DNA from: Shinisaurus crocodilurus
Lineage: Eukaryota; Chordata; Lepidosauria; Squamata; Shinisauridae
Direction of reading: 5' to 3'
Length of the DNA stretch: 64,000 nucleotides
Assembly: GCA_021292165.1 (NCBI GenBank)
Contig: CM037877.1
Span: 126,546,402-126,610,401, forward strand
Below, one piece after another: positions 1 through 9,707 of the stretch (within the stretch, counting starts at the first letter, position 1; each line of letters opens with the position of its first letter). Below the pieces are notes generated by a model. The model worked only from the letters and a program-made list of their open reading frames with translations. It made no database searches and had not been told where the DNA came from. The translations under genes and the position numbers were made by a program.

Positions 1-1573
1 CTCCATATCACTTCAGCTGTTGAAATCTCCAGCGGTTTAAGCTACACACACTGCATTTCCAGACAGTGTTTTCCAGAATAGCTGGAGTATACCCGCTGTA
101 CCGAAATAACAGTCTGCCACATTAAAATGGAGCTTCAAGATGAGAATGTCATTGCCTAATCGGGAGAAACATATTCAGGTCAAGTGCCAGATGCAGTTAT
201 GCAGGGGAATAGTGTAGGTCCTTGCAGCCTTTGGGGAAGGAGCATTATACCAAACTGTTAAAAAAAGAACAGAGAGGCGTCTGCAGATATCTTAAGGAAG
301 CCTTTGGTAGACATTATTTCCTGTGTTGTAGACCATGATTTTTGATCACTCAGTCCTGTGATTCTGGAGTGGGAGCTATTTATACAGAGAGGGAGGGGGG
401 GGTCAATTTTCAGTGGGCAGCTTTACTTTTGGCAGCACATTGCTACAAGTTGTACAGGACAAGTTGTATGGGAGGAACACCTGTGGCAGAAGTGCATGAT
501 TAACTGTTCATATTAATCATCTAAAATTGACCACACTCCTCTAACTTTAATTTTGCCATCTTAGCATGAAGAAGTCAACAGGTGGGTCAGCAGCTTTGAT
601 CACTAGAGTTTATAGTTTATGAATCGTAGACAAATAATAAGTACGTAAATCAGAAAAGATACAGGGTGACTGAATCCTTTGCTTGTGATATGAGGTTAAT
701 TTGGACTTACTGGATTTTTTGTCCAGAGGTCTTCTAATTTCTAATCTAATTTCTTAACCCCACAGCCTGATTTGTTCCATGAGAAGCAGCATTCTGAAAT
801 TCTGGTCTTTGTGTGCTCCGTAGTTGTGATCCATTGTGTCCACACCCAGAATAAATTTCGTGCTCCCTCGTAGTGCAGTGGGAAGAGGTGTGGCAATGGG
901 TTTTTCACCCTCCATTAAGTTCAGTGGGCGATTTTTTTAAACTTGTGCCTCCTCTGTACATGATGTAACTTTGCGTTGGGGGAATGAGTAGAGGATTTGG
1001 AAGATGCCCCCTCCTCTCCTGTCTCGCCCACATCCGGCCCATTTCTGCACCCCTTCTGTGCCGCTCTGCCAGCAGCATAGCACTAGCATACCTCTACCTG
1101 TTGAGGCAAATCTCAAGACACACCGGCATAGCATAGCAGGTGTTTGCCGTATCCCCCCAGTCCCGCGGCTGGTGTATCTTTAGTATAGGATTGCACCCTG
1201 AAGGTGCCCCAAGACTCTATGTTGTTTTTCTTGCGTATAAAGCATTCTTCCTCTATTCAACAAACAAAAGAAAGACAAAGCCTTAATTTACAGCTGACCT
1301 CCTAACTCAGCTATCACAATTGACTCATTTCTCCTTCTATAAGCAGAAGTTAGTAGTGCCACTATATCTGTCTAGATATATAACTATCACATGTGCTTAA
1401 TGACATAATATAGCATCCTTAAATATCTTTTAGCTATATTCTCTCTGGGTATGAAATGGATCTGCTATGACTGTATTTCCTGCACTTTTAAGCCCTTGCT
1501 GAAATTTAAGTTGCTGATTATCTGTTTAGGCATGACTTTGGACAAAGTGTTTACTATTCTTTGGGTCAGCAGG

Positions 1574-1607
<34 letters not shown>

Positions 1608-1991
1608 ATTCACTTGTTAGGTTGCTGCTGCTACTGCTGCTGCTGAATGTGCATTTATGCTCAAGCCACGGGCAACCAGTTTACCAGCTTTACTGCATTA
1701 GTCTCACTGCACTCGTTTCCACTATTCTCAGGGTCACTTCATCACTTGTAAGTCTCCCTAAACAGAAGTATATTTGAGAGAAGGCCCAAACACATACTGA
1801 TAATATGGGAGGCCATGCACATGTTTAGCTTTGCACTTCTGAGATATTGCAGTAAGGTATCTTATTCTTGTAATAGCACAACTTATACTCACAACCTATG
1901 AATGTAAATTATTGTTTATTTATTTATTTTATTATATTTATTAATCACCCATCTGGCCGGCCACCCTGGGCTTATTGTTATTGCAATAGGA
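1..1991. other. intron/unique DNA, no gene seen
   Basis: I see no coding exon or recognisable mobile element here apart from short simple repeats. The reading frames in this stretch are short and resemble no family I know. A (CA)n microsatellite lies at about 1575-1606, a CTG-like run at about 1622-1647, and an AT-rich SINE or LINE 3' remnant at about 1915-1970. Position relative to the PCDHA exon makes this intronic by inference. Confidence 0.5.
1575..1606. repeat. (CA)n microsatellite
   Basis: An uninterrupted run of about 16 AC dinucleotides. It gives a poly-TH stretch in one forward frame, which is not evidence of a protein. Confidence 0.9.
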
Positions 1992-2791
1992 CATAGAATC
2001 ATGGAATCATAGAAAAGTAGAGTTGGAAGGGGCCTACAAGGCCATCGAGTCCAACCCACTGCTCAATGCAGGAATCCAGGTCAAAGCATCCCCGACAGAT
2101 GACTGTCCAGCTGCACCTTGAATGCCTCCAGAGTGGGAGAGCCCACCACCTCCCTAGGTAGTTGATTCCATTGTCTTATTGCTCTAACAGTCAGGAAATT
2201 TTTCCTGATGTTTAGGTGGAATCTGGGTTCTTGTAACTTGAGCCCATTATTCTATGTCCTGCAAACTGGGATGATAGAGAAGAGATCCTGGCCCTCCTCT
2301 TTGTGACAACCCTTTAAGTACTGGAAGAGTGTGATCATATCTCCCCTCAGTCTCCTCTTCTGAAGGCTAAACATGCCCCGTTCTTTCAGTCTCTCCTCAT
2401 AGGGCCTTGTTTCCAGTCCCTTTATCATCCTTGTTGCCCTCCTCTGAACCCTCTCCAGTTTGTCTACATCCTTCTTAAAGTGTGGTGCCCAGAACTGGAC
2501 GCAGTACTCAAGATGAGGCCTAACCAGTGCTGAGTAAAGGGGAATTATCACTTCAGGCAATTTGGAAGCTATCCTTCTATTAATGCAGCCCAAAATAGCA
2601 TTTGCCTTCTTTGCAGCCACATTGCATTGCTGGCTCATATTCAGTTTGTGATCCACCACAATTCCAAGATCCTTCTCACTTGTAGTATTGTTGAGCCAAG
2701 TGTCCCCCATTCTGTAACTGTGCATTTGGTTTCCTTTCCCTAGGTGCATCACTTGGCATTTATCTCTATTAAATTTCATTCTGTTGTTTTC
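1992..2791 (-). mobile_element. CR1 LINE, 5'-truncated copy
   Basis: Read on the minus strand, this is the C-terminal end of a CR1 reverse-transcriptase ORF followed by the short CR1 3' end. An open frame covers about 180 codons and contains the CR1 motifs [41 protein letters not shown] and [15 protein letters not shown]. The 3' terminus at about 1992 carries the octamer-like tail (atagaatcatggaatcatag), typical of CR1. The 5' truncation lies just after the KFNR block. The frame is lightly damaged, so the copy looks fairly recent, but it lacks the RT catalytic core and the endonuclease and cannot move itself. Confidence 0.93.
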
Positions 2792-3527
2792 ATTGCTAGC
2801 CATTAAAATTCTAAAATCCAGAAATGTATTTTCAGAAGATGTCTTGATATCAGTTAGTCAGTCTTTTAAAAACAAAAACCAGAACATAACAATGTAGATC
2901 TAACTTTCTATCTGTTTCCAAGCACAACAGCAGACAGATGCAGTGGCACCAGTTTAGACATTTTTAGAGGGAAAGTTGTTCTGCCACACCATTTCCTAGC
3001 TCTTCTGATCAATTCAAGCAAATACAAATATTGGACAGCTTCAGACAGTCATTTATCCAGCTTAGCTGAAGACAAAAAAACAAAACAAAAACACTGCCAC
3101 CAACCCCAGTTTAATAGAGACTGGAGGGTGGGTGTGGTATGAGAGAAAGAAGATAAGACTCTTTGGGGAAACTAGCCAACCCTGGAAGCCTCCCTTTGAA
3201 CTTATTGATTAAGGTCTCTTAGGCATGTGTAGGGCTTGACCAATGAAGAAGAATTCTTTAAAGTATCAACCCTTGTTGATCTTATTAATTAAAAGCAATC
3301 ACTCAAAGGAAATTGAAAAATATATCCTAATGTTTGCTGCAAACTAGGGCCAGTTCCTTAATAGGAAAGGAAAGAAATCTCAAGATTGCTTAAGTTGCAC
3401 CACTGGACATCGTCTCAGACATTTTACTTAGCTGAGCAAACAGGCAAACTTTATCAAATGAACGTTTATTTTTTTCTTTATTTTTTTAAATGTGTGAAAC
3501 TTTCATTAGCATAAACTGGTGTATATA
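2792..3527. other. unique intronic DNA
   Basis: No gene, RNA or repeat was recognised in this stretch. It is AT-rich towards the right end and stops at the TA target of the Tigger-like transposon. Confidence 0.5.
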
Positions 3528-4067
3528 CAGTAATACCTTGGATTGCAAGTAACTTGGTTTGAGAGCGTTTTGCAAGACAAGCTAATTTTTAAATATTTAT
3601 TTTTAAAAATTTGATTTGATATACAAGCGATGTCTTGCAATACAAGTACTGTAGTCCGGCTTAAATTAAAAATCTCTGTACAAATTTTTTTGGGGGAATT
3701 TCATTTTGATATAAGAGTGTTTTGGATTACAAGCACGTTTCCGGAACGAATTATGCTTTCTGTGGAGAAAGCCAACCTAAAACCCCTGTCTGACACACAC
3801 ACACTCACCAAGGAGGGGGGAAGGAGGCCCAGGGAGGGGAGACAGCCAGTCTCCACAGAGACCAAAGGGGACAAACAACATCTGCATAGAATCACCTCAG
3901 GGGGGAAGGCAGGAAGCATCCCCAGGTTCGTCAATGCTCTCGTATATCAGCCCCATCTACATAAGACTTGAATTCCTTGCCAGAGCAGACACTTCGGCAC
4001 CATAAGAAAGGGCCATTCAACACCACAGGATGGGACCATTAAGCAAGTGGCTTCAAAGGGACCCCAC

Positions 4068-4178
4068 CCACCTGAGGAGGGTGGCAACCCACCTGATTGG
4101 CCATCCACCTGAGGAGGGTGGCAACCCACCTGATTGGCCGTCCACCTGAGGAGAGTGGCAACCCACCTGATTGGCCAC
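4068..4178 (+). promoter_or_regulatory. three 37-bp tandem repeats upstream of the LTR TATA box
   Basis: Units lie at 4068-4104, 4105-4141 and 4142-4178, with a partial fourth. Each carries GATTGGCC, an inverted CCAAT box, about 50-120 bp upstream of the TATA box. The arrangement looks like an LTR enhancer/promoter array. The same array is at 9804-9914 in the 3' LTR. Confidence 0.7.
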
Positions 4179-4218
4179 CCACCTGATTGCAGAGGGAGGG
4201 GCTACCTGAAACCCAAGG

Positions 4219-4225
4219 TATAAAA
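4219..4225 (+). promoter_or_regulatory. LTR TATA box
   Basis: TATAAAA follows the CCAAT-bearing array and precedes the gag start by about 670 bp. It is the likely element promoter, with transcription expected to begin around 4245-4255. The 3' LTR copy is at 9955-9961. Confidence 0.75.
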
Positions 4226-4341
4226 CACCCTGCGCAAGGGAACTGAGTTGTTGGACCTGATCAGCAGCCTTGCCCCATGCTTGGGGTAAGGGAACGAAGG
4301 GATCGGCAACCCCGGGTAGCAGCACCCAGCGTGCTCCAGCT

Positions 4342-4486
4342 AGCTGAAATCACTGGCCGCTTGGGTTGACCGGACCCCCGGGAAACCAAGCTGAAATCAC
4401 TGGCCGCTTGGGTTGACCGGACCCCCGGGCAACCAAGCTGAAATCACTCACTAGCCGCTTGGGTAGACCGGACCTCCGCCGGGAAC
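4342..4486 (+). repeat. three ~47-bp tandem repeats in the LTR transcribed part
   Basis: Units begin at 4342, 4389 and 4436 with AGCTGAAATCACT and contain GACCGGACC. The third is diverged. They are copied at 10078-10222 in the 3' LTR. Function unknown. Confidence 0.75.
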
Positions 4487-4654
4487 CCAGCTAGCAGCAT
4501 GCGGTTGACCGGGCCTCTGCTGGAGCCCGAGCTGAACTAACTAGCTGAGAGCCCTGAAATCACGGTGTCCTTGAGACTTCTTGCTTGCTACTTTGTGCTG
4601 TACTGATAAGCTGTATTGCTGGCGTGTGTCTGGGTTTGTGAAGGTCATTTTGTA

Positions 4655-4660
4655 AATAAA
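4655..4660 (+). terminator. LTR polyadenylation signal
   Basis: AATAAA in the 5' LTR. The equivalent signal in the 3' LTR is at 10391-10396 and would end the element transcript. Both lie in sense with the surrounding PCDHA intron. Confidence 0.75.
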
Positions 4661-4818
4661 CTTGTTTTATAAAAGATACTTTTGTGGCTATAAGTTATCC
4701 CTTCGTTCTAGGCTAAGGGTGATAGTCGCTGGGGGACCTCGGAGAAGGCCCGCCCCCAGGACTCGCTACCCCCTTAGTATTGAACCCGCGCAGAAGACCA
4801 GGTTGGCGGTCTTCCACT

Positions 4819-4836
4819 TGGTGGCAGCGGTGGGAT
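4819..4836 (+). other. primer-binding site, tRNA-Leu
   Basis: TGGTGGCAGCGGTGGGAT immediately follows the 5' LTR with no gap. It is complementary to CCA plus the acceptor/T-arm end of vertebrate leucine tRNA (…ATCCCACCGCTGCCA). This fixes the LTR boundary at 4818. Confidence 0.88.
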
Positions 4837-4893
4837 AACTTATTAGCCCAGAATATCTCCCAGACCCAAAGTAGCAAGAGCCTAAGGATCACC

Positions 4894-6746
4894 ATGGGCG
4901 ACCCAGAGCCTGACGGAGCAACTGGGGGAGCCGAGCCATGGCGGCCCCTGCCCGCAACCCCCATCACCCCGGGGTTGGCGGCGCTGATCCGGCTGACGGA
5001 GCGGCAGAGGGAGCTGCTGGCAAGTCTGGGGCCGGGTGCCCGACCCAGGGGCCGCCCTATCCCAGTTCCGACAGATGGGAGAGAGGATGTGTGGACCGAG
5101 GACCCCGCTCCCCTGGAGCCCCTGGAGCCCTTTGAGCTTCCCTCAGACTGGATGGCACACGAGCGGGAGAGGATGGCCCACGAGCGCGAAATGATCCAGA
5201 TGCAGATGGAGCTGGCCAAGATGCAGCTTGAGGCGGGGAAAACTCCCCCGATTGTCCCCTCCGCTCCCCCCCTCCGTCGTGGGACCACAAGGCGTTCCCC
5301 TACTACAAGCCAGGGCAGGATGTCCTGATGTTTTTCTACATTTTTGAAATGGCGTGCCAGGAGCAGCGGGTCCCCGACAACTTGCGGTTGTCCGCCCTGC
5401 GAACCCAGGTCAGTGGGGACCTGGCTGACCTCCTCGGGGCTCATCTGCGGAAGACCCCGGCAAGCTACGAGGCGTTCAAGGCAGCGGTCAGGCAACACTT
5501 CGCCCTCTCCGCCGAACATTGCCGGTGAAGATTTTGAGAGGATAGACCTTCCCCTGGGACCACCCACGTGGCATGGGCAGCCCAGGTGATGCACGTCTGC
5601 GAGTCCTGGGTGGAGGCTTCCCGGGCCTCCACCCTGAAGGAAGTTGTCGAGCTGTTCGCCATGGAGCAGTTCTTCACCACCATCCCGAAGGAGCTGGCCG
5701 CTGTCGTGAGGGATCAGAAGCCCCGTACCTGTGAGGCGGCGGGGATCATGGCCGACGAGATGGGGCTATACCGGACGGCCCCATCCACCAAGGGAAGTTC
5801 CGCGGCCGTGGCCGAGAAGAACCCGGAGCCGGAAAAGGGCCTGCCCCGACAGCGCGGGGAGGCCCCTCGGACCAAGGGGAACCAAAACCCTCGGTCTGGG
5901 GCCTGCTTCCACTGTAACGAGATGGGACACCTGCGGCGGGATTGCCCCAAGCTCCAACCCAAGAACCGGGATGCCCGTCCCTCGCCGAGGAAAGTAGGAC
6001 GCGTCGCGGGTGCTGCAGCCGCTAAGGACGACGACAGCGACGACGAGCGACGGTCGGTCCCCTCCCTCCATGCAAGCATCCCCGAGGATCGCGGTGCCGA
6101 GGAGGAACTCCAGGAGTGGGATTCCTACCGTCCTGAACCCCGTGCATCGCTGTATCGCATCGCCTCCCCGGACCAGCTGAGATGGAGCCGCAAGCAATTC
6201 TGTGAGTCCATCTATGTCAATAATGTTCCCAGAGTGGGGTATAGGGACACTGGGGCAGATGTAACGGCTCTGCCCCGGGACCGCGTAGAGAGGTCCCAAC
6301 TTTTGTCAGGACGTACGTGTACGATCAAACCCTATAACTCCCCCGACATCACCGTCCCCATCGCCCGGGTCCGGATCAAGTACCAGGGGTGGGAAGGAGA
6401 GTTGGACGTAATCATCCATCGCCAAAAGGAGTGGGGCATCATCATTGGGAACGACCTCGCGTTCCGGGTGGCCAAAGCTAAGATGGGGGTCGTCACCCGG
6501 GGACAGGCAAGGCGAGGGGGGCCGCCCGTAACCGCACCGGTCCCAAAGCCTAAGCCCGTGCCCCTTCCACCACCCGGGGTGACCCCATCCCCTGCGGGGC
6601 ACCCCGGGGAAAACCAGGCCATAGCGGAGCCCCCAAAGAACGAAGGGTTTGCTCAGATGGCTAAAGACTTTGGGACACAAGCCCAATTCAAGGAAGCCCA
6701 GCGACTGGACCCGTCCTTACGAGAGTGTCGCGCTCTGGCCAACTGA
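4894..6746 (+). pseudogene. gag-protease region of the Gmr1-like element, frame-broken
   Basis: The start at 4894 sits in a good context (ACCATGG) about 60 bp after the primer site. The first segment (4894-5328) is proline/acidic with a Met/Glu-rich probable coiled coil around 5155-5240. The capsid continues in another frame (about 5274-5528), beginning near PYYKPGQDV. The switch maps near a run of seven C at 5266-5272. A second pair of compensating shifts lies between about 5520 and 5565, after which the frame is open to the TGA at 6744-6746. This last part holds a SCAN-like capsid end (5598-5760), a CCHC knuckle (CFHC…H…C, about 5904-5945) and an aspartic protease with DTGA near 6246-6257 and IIIGND near 6438-6455. 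The frame breaks contrast with the near-identical LTRs, so sequencing or assembly error is possible. Confidence 0.88.
5598..5760 (+). other. SCAN-like capsid C-terminal domain in gag
   Basis: The segment reads with the SCAN pattern C-x2-W … EVVELFAMEQFFTTIP followed by EL-x-A-x-V and a late EAA helix. SCAN domains of vertebrate zinc-finger proteins have the same spacing (…LELLVLEQFL..LP.EL..WV…). The origin of SCAN from Gmr1-like gypsy capsid is established in the literature. The match here is by eye. Confidence 0.78.
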
Positions 6747-9707
6747 GACCCCGGGGTATCCCTTGCCACGGAAAGATTTGTCTGGGACAATGGAACTTTG
6801 TACCGGGAGTTCGAGCCAAAGGGGGAAGTGGCACCGGGGTGCAAGCAAAGGCAACTGGTGGTTCCCCAACGGTACCGCCGCGCCGTGTTGCACCTCGCCC
6901 ACGACGTGGCATGGGGAGGACACCTGGGGCAAAAGCGGACCCAAGCTCGAATTACAGAGGGGTTCTACTGGCCCATGATCGCCTCCGACATTAAGGCTTA
7001 CTGTCGGTCCTGCGATGTGTGCCAGCGAGTGGGACACAATCGCGATCACCCAAGAGCTCCCCTTCAGCTTTTTCCGGTGGTGGGGATCCCCTTTGAACGG
7101 ATTGCTATGGACATAGTGGGTCCCCTGAACCCGCCCACCAAGACGGGGAAGAAGTTTGTACTGACGGTAGTGGACTTTGCCACCCACTACGCGGAGGCTT
7201 TTGCGCTCGCCTCCATCTCTGCAGCCAGCCTGGCTAAGACTCTGCTCTCTCTCTTTGCCCGCTTGGGAATGCCCCGCACGGTCGTGTCGGACTGCGGCAC
7301 CGGGTTCATGTCTAAACTGTTCCAGAAGATGTGGGACCTGGGGGGGGTTGACCATGTAACTTCGGTGCCTTACCACCACGAGACCAACGGACTGGTTGAA
7401 CGCTTCAACCAGACTTTGGGGGAAATGATCCGGGCGTACGCTAGCCGTCACCCGGGAACTTGGGACCAAGCCCTACCCTACCTCCTCTTTGCCTACCGAG
7501 ATGCTCCGCAGGAAAGCCTCGGGTTTTCCCCGAATGAACTGATGTTTGGCAGAGAACTACGGGGGCCCTTGGCTTTGTTGCGGGAGGAATGGGAGGGGGC
7601 TGCCGGCAGTTCGCCCGTGCCAGTTCACACTTTTCTGCGGCGGCTACGGGACACCCTCCACAGCGTTCGAGAAGCCGCCCAACAGCATCTGAAGGCAGCC
7701 CAGCAGCGGCAAAAGGAGCTGTATGATAAAACCGCAGTAGCCCGGACTTTTGAGGTGGGTGATAAAGTGCTGGTTCTGCGTACCCTCAAAACGGACAAGC
7801 TGTTTCTTAAGTGGGAGGGTCCGGGGACTATAGTTGAGAAACTTGGACCAGTCAACTACAAAATACTCTTTGCTGGGACTCCTGGAAAATGTAAAGTGTT
7901 TCATGTGAACATGTTGAAATTGTATGTGGACCGGGGTGCGGGACTGGGCTGTGTGAAGGAACATAATGATAAGGATTTCGCTGATGGGGATCTGTTGGGA
8001 GAATGGGGGGATGGTGGGGGAATGGAAGAAATCTCACTGTCACCCGCCCTGTCCGAGGCTCAGCGGGAGCAAATGAAGCGGGTGCTGGATGAATTTGGGA
8101 CCATGTTCTCAGACCGCCCCGGGCGGACCCCACTCATCCAGCACACCATTCAAACGGGTGACAGCCCCCCTCTGCAATCTCTGCCATACCGGGCGGTGGG
8201 ACCCCATGCTCAAGTCATTGCTGAGGAGGTCAAAGCCATGCTAGACCTAGGGGTGATCGTCCCTAGTTCTAGCCCATGGTCCTCCCCGATTGTCCTGGTG
8301 GCCAAAAAGGATGGGGGGGTGCGGTTCTGTGTGGACTATCGGAAAATCAACAAGGTGACTGTCCCTGACCCCTACCCCATCCCCAACATGGATGTCTTGC
8401 TGGAGAAACTAGGGAGGGCCAAGTACATTACCACCCTAGACCTCACCAAGGGCTACTGGCAAGTTCCGCTGGACGCGGATGCTGCTCTCAAGTCTGCCTT
8501 TGTCACACACCTGGGTTTATTCCAGTTCACCACTCTTCCCTTCGGAGTCCGGAATGGTCCGGCAACCTTTCAGAGGCTGGTGAATGGAATGCTGAACGGG
8601 TTGGGAGAATTTGCCTGTGCCTATCTGGACGACATAGCTATCTTTAGCTCCACTTGGGAGCAGCATCTGCAGCATGTTCGGCGGGTCTTCCAGCGGATCC
8701 GGGACGCTGGGTTGACAGTGAAAGCAAAGAAGTGCCAGGTGGGGCTAGGGGAGGTTGAGTACCTTGGACATCGCGTCGGAGGGGGGAGCATCAAACCCAT
8801 GGAAGCGAAGATCGAGTTGGTTCAGAAATGGCCCCAACCCGCAACCAAAAAACAGGTGCAGGCTTTTCTGGGACTTGCAGGGTACTATCGGAAGTTTGTG
8901 CCACACTTCAGTCAGCTAGCAGCCCCTCTGACTGATCTTTGTAAGAAGCGCCAACCGAACAGGGTCCAGTGGACCGCGGCTTGCCAGACCGCTTTCGACG
9001 GGTTAAAAGCCTGCCTCACGGCAGCTCCCATTCTACAAGCCCCAGACTTCGAATCCCCCTTCGTTCTACAGACGGATGCCTCTGAGGCCGCGATGGGGGC
9101 GGTGTTGTTACAGGAGAAGGTGGGAGAAGGGCTGCGCCCCGTTGCATACCTGAGCAAGAAGCTCCTGCCCAGAGAACGTAGTCTTGCCACCATTGAGAAG
9201 GAGTGCCTGGCCGTGGTGTGGGCCATCACCAAGTTGCGCCCCTACCTCTGGGGGAGACGGTTCCGCCTGCAGACTGACCATTCCCCCCTGTGCTGGTTAG
9301 ATAGAGTCAAGGGCAACAACCAAAAACTCCTACGGTGGAGTCTGGCGTTGCAAGACTTTGACTTCGAAATTGAACACATCAAGGGTAAGGACAATGTCTT
9401 GGCTGATGCACTCTCCCGGGCTTTCTCAGGTGATGGGCAAGTCGATGGGAAATTGGGGTGTGGGACCCCAATGCCATCTTTTCCCCGGGGGGGAGATGTG
9501 GAGAAAGCCAACCTAAAACCCCTGTCTGACACACACACACTCACCAAGGAGGGGGGAAGGAGGCCCAGGGAGGGGAGACAGCCAGTCTCCACAGAGACCA
9601 AAGGGGACAAACAACATCTGCATAGAATCACCTCAGGGGGGAAGGCAGGAAGCATCCCCAGGTTCGTCAATGCTCTCGTATATCAGCCCCATCTACATAA
9701 GACTTGA
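6747..9707 (+). CDS. pol of the Gmr1-like element: integrase-RT-RNase H
   Basis: The frame is open from the codon after the TGA at 6744-6746; the first ATG-like start is near 6798. Numbering from 6798, domains in order are: integrase HHCC finger (H35, H42, C72, C75); catalytic core D105, D165, E201, an exact DX59DX35E; a GPY/F-like module near 339-355; reverse transcriptase (LDLTKGYWQ with D547, YLDD at 608-611); RNase H (D759, E801, D826, D868). All catalytic residues are present. Integrase precedes RT, reversed from ordinary gypsy elements. No stop occurs before the 3' LTR, so the frame runs about 70 codons into it and stops at 9705-9707. The region shares the gag-pro frame, so TGA readthrough or a decayed sense codon are both possible. 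Confidence 0.95.
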   Translation, partial: DPGVSLATERFVWDNGTLYREFEPKGEVAPGCKQRQLVVPQRYRRAVLHLAHDVAWGGHLGQKRTQARITEGFYWPMIASDIKAYCRSCDVCQRVGHNRDHPRAPLQLFPVVGIPFERIAMDIVGPLNPPTKTGKKFVLTVVDFATHYAEAFALASISAASLAKTLLSLFARLGMPRTVVSDCGTGFMSKLFQKMWDLGGVDHVTSVPYHHETNGLVERFNQTLGEMIRAYASRHPGTWDQALPYLLFAYRDAPQESLGFSPNELMFGRELRGPLALLREEWEGAAGSSPVPVHTFLRRLRDTLHSVREAAQQHLKAAQQRQKELYDKTAVARTFEVGDKVLVLRTLKTDKLFLKWEGPGTIVEKLGPVNYKILFAGTPGKCKVFHVNMLKLYVDRGAGLGCVKEHNDKDFADGDLLGEWGDGGGMEEISLSPALSEAQREQMKRVLDEFGTMFSDRPGRTPLIQHTIQTGDSPPLQSLPYRAVGPHAQVIAEEVKAMLDLGVIVPSSSPWSSPIVLVAKKDGGVRFCVDYRKINKVTVPDPYPIPNMDVLLEKLGRAKYITTLDLTKGYWQVPLDADAALKSAFVTHLGLFQFTTLPFGVRNGPATFQRLVNGMLNGLGEFACAYLDDIAIFSSTWEQHLQHVRRVFQRIRDAGLTVKAKKCQVGLGEVEYLGHRVGGGSIKPMEAKIELVQKWPQPATKKQVQAFLGLAGYYRKFVPHFSQLAAPLTDLCKKRQPNRVQWTAACQTAFDGLKACLTAAPILQAPDFESPFVLQTDASEAAMGAVLLQEKVGEGLRPVAYLSKKLLPRERSLATIEKECLAVVWAITKLRPYLWGRRFRLQTDHSPLCWLDRVKGNNQKLLRWSLALQDFDFEIEHIKGKDNVLADALSRAFSGDGQVDGKLGCGTPMPSFPRGGDVEKANLKPLSDTHTLTKEGGRRPREGRQPVSTETKGDKQHLHRITSGGKAGSIPRFVNALVYQPHLHKT
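9484..9496 (+). other. polypurine tract
   Basis: A G-rich purine run ending GGGGGGGAGA lies directly before TGTGG of the 3' LTR, where plus-strand DNA priming is expected. Confidence 0.85.

Larger units (their letters stand above)
3761..4818 (+). repeat. 5' LTR of the Gmr1-like element
   Basis: The LTR starts TGTGGAGAAAGCC and ends TCTTCCACT, directly abutting the primer site. It holds a tandem block with inverted CCAAT boxes, a TATA box, a second tandem block downstream of the TATA box, and an AATAAA. It is identical to the 3' copy except at 4154. The terminus is TG...CT, not the usual TG...CA. Confidence 0.96.

Noticed and set aside
4068..4486. CRISPR-like array
   Set aside because: The repeats are contiguous tandem units inside an LTR, with no spacers, in a vertebrate genome.
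4713..5594. A 293-codon minus-strand frame
   Set aside because: It is antisense to LTR and gag coding sequence and has no domain; a shadow of the gypsy element.
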